Origin: Desulfofustis sp.
GTDB lineage: Bacteria; Desulfobacterota; Desulfobulbia; Desulfobulbales; Desulfocapsaceae
DNA: 9,766 bases
Assembly (NCBI GenBank): GCA_030604345.1
Contig: JAUVWB010000035.1
Location: 1 to 9,766 of the forward strand
Reading direction: 5' to 3'
In this document: positions 5,646-9,766 of the stretch, one piece after another
Numbering within the stretch: the stretch's first letter is position 1
Layout: each line of letters begins with the position of its first letter
Translations under genes and position numbers: made by a program
The notes under the pieces: model-generated
Told to the model about the DNA's origin: nothing
Databases searched by the model: none
The model's input: only the letters and a program-made list of their open reading frames with translations

Positions 5646-6146
5646 GAGGAGATGGGGCGAAATGGCACCTTTTCAAGGTTCCCTTACGTCGTTTCAACAG
5701 ATAGCAACAAAGAGGTAATTTGCAGCTTCTCCGTCGGACCATTCATGCACCAGATTTTTTTTGCAGAGGGTGGCTAGAGACTGCATATTCCGCTTGTTTT
5801 TCTACCTTATCTGAGTTATAGGTTGCGCGTGTTCCTAACGAATATCAGATCAGTTTTACCGCATCTCGTCACCTGTCTTGCAGGGTCTCTGCAATCTCGT
5901 TGCCGACAAGGATTCTGACTGGTTATCTCAGCTGGAACAATACATGTGGATTCTCCATTAGCCATGATCTGCTGCTGAATCTTCGGATTCTCGACCCATC
6001 TGCTCGACGGCAGTTACGTTGGGAGGCTGGGAACACCGGAGCGGGCACACGTGGTATGGAGGATCGTATCAATCCGTCAGCCTGGAAGAACCGGCTGATG
6101 CCGCCTTCCGGCACCGGGAGACGGCGCATGAAAAAAGGGTCACTAA
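5646..6146. other. AT-richer stretch with no convincing gene
   Basis: I find no recognisable protein in any frame between the inverted repeats and the cold-shock gene leader. The composition is visibly less GC-rich than the flanking genes. Short frames exist: ATG 5652 to TAG 5777 on the plus strand (41 codons, next to a GAGGAG that is too close to serve it), and frames at 5900-6202 (+), 5923-6156 (-) and 5539-5742 (-). None shows a known motif, coding-like composition and a ribosome site together. A small hairpin TGCCG/CGGCA (6099-6113) lies upstream of the cold-shock gene. The stretch may hold a small RNA or gene remnant; I cannot identify one. Confidence 0.5.
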
Positions 6147-6173
6147 TTGCCCACACACACAGGAGTATCAGTA

Positions 6174-6374
6174 ATGTCAGAAGGAACAGTGAAATGGTTT
6201 AATGATGCAAAGGGTTTTGGCTTTATCGAGCAAGACGGAGGTCAGGATGTTTTTGTGCATCATTCCGCTATTCAAGCAGATGGCTTCCGGACCCTCGCCG
6301 AGGGTGAGCGGGTGAGATTCGAGATTGTCGACGGAGCGAAAGGACCGGCAGCCAAAAACGTGCAGAAAATTTAA
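6174..6374 (+). CDS. Cold-shock domain protein (CspA family)
   Basis: A complete 66-residue cold-shock protein from ATG 6174, preceded by AGGAG (6161-6165) at good spacing; an ATG-less extension to 6147 is not needed. It has both RNA-binding motifs of the fold: RNP1 KGFGFI at 13-18 and RNP2 VFVHH at 26-30, with the usual W8-F-N start and the ending GPAAKNV. Such proteins are single-domain OB folds that bind single-stranded RNA/DNA and melt RNA structure. Whether this copy is cold-induced or constitutive cannot be told; it has a long AT-richer upstream region, but no cold-box sequence was recognised. It converges on the mtnA remnant. Stop is TAA. Confidence 0.96.
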   Translation: MSEGTVKWFNDAKGFGFIEQDGGQDVFVHHSAIQADGFRTLAEGERVRFEIVDGAKGPAAKNVQKI

Positions 6375-6483
6375 CGGGCAATGCTAGTTATACCGGTTTG
6401 GGCAGCTACAGAAGCACCTGCCCGGCCGCTGCGGAAGCGGTTATCTGTAACCGTCTCCTGATCCGCATCGAAGGGGGGCGGCC
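6375..6483. other. Convergent intergenic gap with small hairpins
   Basis: Between the cold-shock gene and the mtnA remnant, CGGGCA (6375-6380) can pair with TGCCCG (6419-6424), and CGGTTA/TAACCG (6438-6443/6448-6453) forms a perfect 6-bp stem with a TCTG loop. CCGCT/AGCGG (6427-6431/6436-6440 region) offers a competing stem. None is followed by a clear T-run, so no intrinsic terminator can be named for either gene. Confidence 0.35.
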
Positions 6484-6915
6484 TCATGGCTGCTCCCTTT
6501 TTGTTTGCCACCAACTCTGCGGCCCAAATCTTCGGGCAGGTACAACCCTGTCCAGGACCCAGCTAGTTGCCAGCCCGGCGGGAGTGATATCGAAGGCCGG
6601 ATTGGCCACCTCGCTGCGTTCAGGCACACACCGGCAGTAATCGCAAGCACCGCTCACCCCTCTGATCTCCTGAGCATCCCGTTGTTCTGTGGGAGTGGCC
6701 TCGCCGTTGGGACAATCCGGACCAACGGTGGAATCCGGCGCCACCACGTAGAACGGTATCCGATGATAGCGGGCGGCAACCGCCGAAGCATAAGTGCCGA
6801 TCTTATTGGCGAAATAACCGTTCGCGGCAATCCGGTCACTCCCGACCATAAACCGTTGCACCATCCCTTCTTGGCGCATCAGAGACGGTGCAGCGGAGTC
6901 ATCGAACCACCTCAA
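6484..6915 (-). pseudogene. mtnA: mtnA remnant: C-terminal part of methylthioribose-1-phosphate isomerase
   Basis: The 143-codon open frame (TTG 6915 to TGA 6484) carries only the C-terminal part of MtnA. Recognisable are DDSAAPSLMRQ, MVGSDRIAANG with the catalytic Asp of the family's GADRI motif, NKIGTY, HRIPFYVVAP, a run of 'E.R' residues and NPAFDITPAGL. MtnA proteins are usually about 340-370 residues, so the first ~200 are missing, including the region with the catalytic Cys. The usual Asp in 'ANGD.ANKIGTY' is Tyr here. The homologous frame begins right at the end of the aldolase gene (four-base overlap) and has no ribosome site, which points to a deletion that removed the 5' part of mtnA. 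The intact enzyme converts methylthioribose-1-phosphate to methylthioribulose-1-phosphate. No internal stop or frameshift is present, so the loss may be recent. Confidence 0.8.
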
Positions 6916-7568
6916 TCGTTCCGCCAGGCAAGGGCCAGCGCCAAGGTCTCAACCAGTGCCACCGTGGCTTGACGCGGGCTGGCACCATAGCTGAGGACAC
7001 CGTCTCGGTGCCCGCCCATGACCAGGACCCGGCTTCCCGCCGCTTGCGCTGCATAAAAGAGCCGCTCCACCTCAGTGGCCATGGCGACCGTACCGTAAAG
7101 CGCCTCGGGAACTGTCGTCAACAGCCCCAGCTCATCGCTCCGCTCCCAGATTTCCGGGCAATGTCCGTGAACGACGCACTGCACCTCCGGGTCCAATCGG
7201 TAGATCTGACCATGGGTCAAGGCCTCCGATGACGGGGGAACCGCACCCTGGGCAGCAACGCTGTTGGCAGCCGGATCCCATCCGGTGACCAGGGCATAGT
7301 GCTTGGCCGCCAGAGCGGGATGACCGCCGGTTTGGGTGCCGGTAATGACAAACCCGTCAATGCCGTCCCGCCGATAACGACCACTGATATTGCCGTACCC
7401 ATAGCCGCCGTAGCGATCGGCCGACTGGCCGATGAGCTGCAAGCGATGCAGGATTCTACGCCAGGACTCGATCTCCCGAATGGCATCAGCACTCGGACAG
7501 TCATCCCGCTGTTCAAAAGACACATGAAACTTACTGACGCCCTCTCGTCCTGGCCAAGCGCTGCCCAT
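6912..7568 (-). CDS. Class II aldolase/adducin-family protein, MtnB-like by context
   Basis: About 218 residues. Family marks: GGYGYGNISGR (residues ~54-64), the 'G.GN.S.R' phosphate-binding turn of class II aldolases; PSSEALTHGQIY with the catalytic-type Glu at ~115; VVHGHCPE with two metal-type His at ~134 and 136; and MGGHRDGV with the third His at ~187. These enzymes use Zn to cleave or dehydrate sugar phosphates. Beside an mtnA remnant, the likely substrate is methylthioribulose-1-phosphate, either as the dehydratase MtnB or as an aldolase of the type that splits it. The protein does not closely resemble standard MtnB, so the exact reaction is open. ATGATG occurs at the start; GAGGGG is two bases from the first and five from the second, so I take the second. 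The gene begins within 10 bases of the upstream amidase stop. Stop is TGA. Confidence 0.75.
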   Translation of the reverse strand: MGSAWPGREGVSKFHVSFEQRDDCPSADAIREIESWRRILHRLQLIGQSADRYGGYGYGNISGRYRRDGIDGFVITGTQTGGHPALAAKHYALVTGWDPAANSVAAQGAVPPSSEALTHGQIYRLDPEVQCVVHGHCPEIWERSDELGLLTTVPEALYGTVAMATEVERLFYAAQAAGSRVLVMGGHRDGVLSYGASPRQATVALVETLALALAWRND

Positions 7569-7577
7569 CATTTCCCC

Positions 7578-8390
7578 TCAGCCCTCACCAAACAGATCCA
7601 GCCTCCGGTGCTGCAACGCCGGGAACCGTTGGCGAACCCGCTGTACTTCCTCGAGATCGAGATCGGCGACGATGGTCGTGACCCCATCGCCTGCCTGAGC
7701 GACGACCACGCCCCAGGGGTTGATCACCATGCTGCGGCCGTACAACAGGTGTTCGGGGGGAGCTGCACCCCACTGGCCGGCGGCGACGACCCAACACAGG
7801 TTCTCGATGGCCCGGGCCCGCAGCAGGACCTCCCAGTGATCCCGGCCGGTCTGCAGGGTAAAAGCGGCCGGCACCAGCAGAACCGTCGCGCCGTGGCTCA
7901 CCAGACGGCGAAACAGCTCGGGAAAGCGGAGATCATAGCAAGTCGCCATACCGAAGACCACGCCATCGATAGTGAAGGTAGCCACCGCATCGCCGGGGGT
8001 AATCAGGTCCGATTCGCGGTAACAGAGCCCGCCCGGGCTCTCCACGTCAAACAGATGAATCTTGCGGTACGAGGCGATAATCGTACCGGCGGGATCAAGA
8101 ACGACCCCGGTATTGTACAGACATTCACCCGCTTTCTCCAGGAAGCTGCCGATATGGAGATACATCCCGTAGGAACGGGCCAGTTCTCGAAAACGGGGCA
8201 GCCAGCCGGTCTCGACCAGAGGCTTCGCGTGTTCACGTTTCGCCTGCTCCGGCCCGATGAAATCAAAATGCTCGGGTAGCAAGACCAGACGGGCGCCGGC
8301 TTCGGCAAGCGTCACGATGGTCGCTTCGGCGGCACGCAAATTGGCCTCCCGGTCATCTCTGCTGTTGAGCTGGGCACACCCGACTCTCAT
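7578..8390 (-). CDS. Carbon-nitrogen hydrolase (nitrilase superfamily, Nit/omega-amidase type)
   Basis: A 270-residue enzyme with the full Glu-Lys-Cys triad: E40 in LLPEHFD, K110 in YRKIHLFDV and C151 in ATCYDLRFPEL. The sequence around the triad, with LFDV and CYDLRFPELFR, is that of the Nit1/Nit2 branch (deaminated glutathione amidase or omega-amidase) rather than true nitrilases. Such enzymes hydrolyse omega-amides of 2-oxo acids; an omega-amidase (MtnU) partners the glutamine transaminase step in some methionine-salvage operons, which fits the neighbours. The frame opens at ATG 8399, but AAGGGAG touches that codon and is nine bases from ATG 8390, so MRVGCAQ is the preferred start. Stop is TGA, six to nine bases before the aldolase start, so the two are co-transcribed. 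Confidence 0.88.
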   Translation of the reverse strand: MRVGCAQLNSRDDREANLRAAEATIVTLAEAGARLVLLPEHFDFIGPEQAKREHAKPLVETGWLPRFRELARSYGMYLHIGSFLEKAGECLYNTGVVLDPAGTIIASYRKIHLFDVESPGGLCYRESDLITPGDAVATFTIDGVVFGMATCYDLRFPELFRRLVSHGATVLLVPAAFTLQTGRDHWEVLLRARAIENLCWVVAAGQWGAAPPEHLLYGRSMVINPWGVVVAQAGDGVTTIVADLDLEEVQRVRQRFPALQHRRLDLFGEG

Positions 8391-8399
8391 CGCACGCAT

Positions 8400-8406
8400 C
8401 TCCCTT
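8400..8406 (-). promoter_or_regulatory. Ribosome binding site deciding the amidase start
   Basis: AAGGGAG on the minus strand abuts ATG 8399 but sits nine bases before ATG 8390. The spacing favours the second ATG, three codons downstream. Confidence 0.5.
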
Positions 8407-8505
8407 GTTATTTGTTATATCCAGGGGTTGCTTACAGGTTCCACAGATACCAGAGTGTACCCGAAAAGAAAACCCCGGCGCTGATTAACGCGTTCTGTTT
8501 CAACA

Positions 8506-8545
8506 AGCCAGGGGGCAACCGGCCACTGCCGGTTGCCCCCTGGCT
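8506..8545. terminator. Strong 17-bp-arm hairpin after the chemotaxis gene
   Basis: AGCCAGGGGGCAACCGG (8506-8522) and its exact reverse complement (8529-8545) enclose a 6-nt loop. The hairpin lies 21 bases after the stop of the chemotaxis receptor (8567) on the minus strand. The following bases (TGTTGAAAC on minus, GTTTCGATATTTG on plus) are only partly T-rich, but stem length and place make a terminator the best reading. It insulates the amidase operon from the chemotaxis gene. Confidence 0.75.
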
Positions 8546-8566
8546 GTTTCGATATTTGAAGGCAGC

Positions 8567-9766
8567 TCAGACTTTGAAGCCGCCGACGATGGTGTTCAAC
8601 TCGCCGGCCATCTTCTGCAGGTTCTTGGAACTCTCCTCCACCAGTTTGCTGCTCCGGTTGATGGCCTCCGCCGCCGCATTGACCTCCGAAATGTCCTTGG
8701 AAATGTCGTTGGCCACAATCGAACTCTGGCTGACGTTCTCGTTCACCTCCTGAATGCCCTGGCTGGCCTGGGTGATATTGTTGGCTATCTCCTGGGTCGC
8801 CGCCGTCTGCTCCTCCACCGCCGTGGCGATCGTCGCCACAATGTCGTTGACGCCGCTGATCACCGTCGAAATCTGATCGATCTCCACCCCCGTCGACTGC
8901 GTCGTTCGCTGCACCTCTTCGATCAGGTTCTTGATGTCCAGCGTCGCTTCCGCGGTCTGCTTGGCCAACTCCTTGATCTCGTTGGCTACCACCGCAAACC
9001 CCTTGCCCGCCTCACCGGCCCGCGCCGCCTCGATGGTGGCGTTCAAGGCCAGCAGGTTGGTCTGTTCCGAGATCTCAGTGATCGTCTCCGTCACCCGACC
9101 GATCTTCTCCGCCGCCTGCCCAAGTTCCCCCATCTTGCCGGCGGCGTTCTCCGCCTGCCGCACCGCGTCGGTGGAAACGCTGCGCGCTTTCTCCGCATTC
9201 TCTGCAATCTCGTTGATCGTCGAAGTCATCTGCTCGGAGGCTGCCGCCACCATGTTGGTATTGGTCGCCGATTGCTCCATCGCCGCCGCCACGTTGTTCA
9301 GATTAGCGCTCATCTCTTCCGCCGCGGTCGCCACGTTGCGGGCCCGCTTCGAGGTATCCTCGGCACCGCTCGACAACTCCCCGGCAATCGACAGCAGATC
9401 CGTCGACGAGCTACCCACCACTGACGAGTTTTGGGCTATCCGCTTGATAATGCCCTGCAGCTTCTCAATGAAGGTGTTGAACCACAAGGCCATCTCACCC
9501 ACTTCGTCTTTCGACTTCACCTGCAGACGCATGGTCAGATCGCCCTCGCCCTCGGCGATATCCTTCAGGCCGGCCACCGCCTGATTGATCGGACGCACGA
9601 TCGACAGCGCCGCAAAAAACACCAGAACCGCCGTCACCGCCACCGCAATCACGGCCACCATCATGATCAGGTTGCGAATGGACGCTGAAACCGCAAGAAA
9701 GTCCTCGGAAGTCTGGGTCGCCCCGATGAACCACGAGGCTTGGGTCACCGGTGCGTAACCGGCTAC
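8567..9766 (-). CDS. Methyl-accepting chemotaxis protein, C-terminal part
   Basis: The frame is open to the right edge of the window, so the N-terminus is missing; 399 residues are visible. They start with the end of a periplasmic dCache-like sensor (AGYAPV…[12 protein letters not shown]), then a transmembrane helix at about 32-55 ([20 protein letters not shown]), a HAMP domain from [10 protein letters not shown] to about residue 110, and a long coiled-coil signalling domain. The conserved hairpin tip is exact: [20 protein letters not shown] followed by [18 protein letters not shown], which contacts CheA and CheW. Glu/Gln/Ala-rich stretches on both sides are the methylation helices. No C-terminal CheR-tethering pentapeptide is present; the protein ends in IVGGFKV. 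The ligand cannot be inferred. A GTG at 9748 is internal, not a start. Stop is TGA, and a strong hairpin follows. Confidence 0.96.
   Translation of the reverse strand, partial: VAGYAPVTQASWFIGATQTSEDFLAVSASIRNLIMMVAVIAVAVTAVLVFFAALSIVRPINQAVAGLKDIAEGEGDLTMRLQVKSKDEVGEMALWFNTFIEKLQGIIKRIAQNSSVVGSSSTDLLSIAGELSSGAEDTSKRARNVATAAEEMSANLNNVAAAMEQSATNTNMVAAASEQMTSTINEIAENAEKARSVSTDAVRQAENAAGKMGELGQAAEKIGRVTETITEISEQTNLLALNATIEAARAGEAGKGFAVVANEIKELAKQTAEATLDIKNLIEEVQRTTQSTGVEIDQISTVISGVNDIVATIATAVEEQTAATQEIANNITQASQGIQEVNENVSQSSIVANDISKDISEVNAAAEAINRSSKLVEESSKNLQKMAGELNTIVGGFKV

Noticed and set aside
5652..5777. 41-codon plus-strand frame after the inverted repeats
   Set aside because: GAGGAG abuts the ATG, so spacing is wrong, and the peptide has no recognisable feature; kept only as a note in the gap entry.
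5910..5991. Three GGATTCT copies at 5910, 5948 and 5985, spaced 37-38 bases
   Set aside because: Seven-base matches with no longer conserved unit; not a CRISPR array and explainable by chance.
6147..6173. Upstream extension of the cold-shock protein to 6147
   Set aside because: AGGAG at 6161-6165 serves ATG 6174, which gives the exact family N-terminus; the extension would translate through its own ribosome site.
5900..6202. 100-codon plus-strand frame ahead of the cold-shock gene
   Set aside because: No ribosome site, no motif, overlaps the cold-shock gene start, and the composition is not coding-like.
9748..9766. GTG 9748 as the start of the chemotaxis receptor
   Set aside because: The frame is open to the window edge and the residues before the GTG continue the sensor domain (AGYAPV), so the gene is simply cut by the window.

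Overview
The window looks like a GC-rich chromosomal segment of a Desulfobacterota (former Deltaproteobacteria) bacterium. This is inferred from the membrane Fe-S oxidoreductase + EtfB + EtfA arrangement, a FadL-type outer-membrane protein and the general protein flavour; there is no rRNA or other phylogenetic marker to confirm it.

Left part (1-4717, all minus strand, read right to left): a fatty-acid catabolism block. Order of transcription: a membrane ETF:menaquinone oxidoreductase-type protein (b-type haem membrane domain + 2x[4Fe-4S] + two CCG domains), etfB, etfA, a stand-alone SCP2 lipid-binding protein, then (after a hairpin terminator) a hotdog acyl-CoA thioesterase, then the start of a FadL-like fatty-acid porin that runs off the left edge. 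Together these suggest uptake of fatty acids, handling of acyl-CoA, and transfer of acyl-CoA dehydrogenase electrons through ETF to the quinone pool. The most striking point is that the oxidoreductase gene, read from its best start (ATG 4717 with a GGAGAG ribosome site), is interrupted by two in-frame TAG codons at codons 18 and 22, inside the first membrane segment; the frame is otherwise intact for 664 codons.

Middle (4718-5498): a divergent control region followed by a cysteine-free MerR-family regulator on the plus strand. Two 16-bp imperfect palindromes resembling LiuR-type MerR operators lie on the etf promoter and just upstream of the regulator gene, so the regulator probably controls both directions.

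5499-6173 holds no convincing gene. It is visibly AT-richer than its surroundings and carries an ordered set of inverted repeats (5549-5645). A cold-shock protein gene follows (6174-6374, plus).

Right part (6484-8390, minus): a nitrilase-superfamily amidase, a class II aldolase-family protein and a 5'-truncated methylthioribose-1-phosphate isomerase (mtnA) remnant, read right to left and tightly spaced. This looks like a partly decayed methylthioadenosine/methionine-salvage type operon. The window ends with the C-terminal part of a methyl-accepting chemotaxis protein (8567-9766, minus), closed by a strong 17-bp-arm hairpin at 8506-8545.
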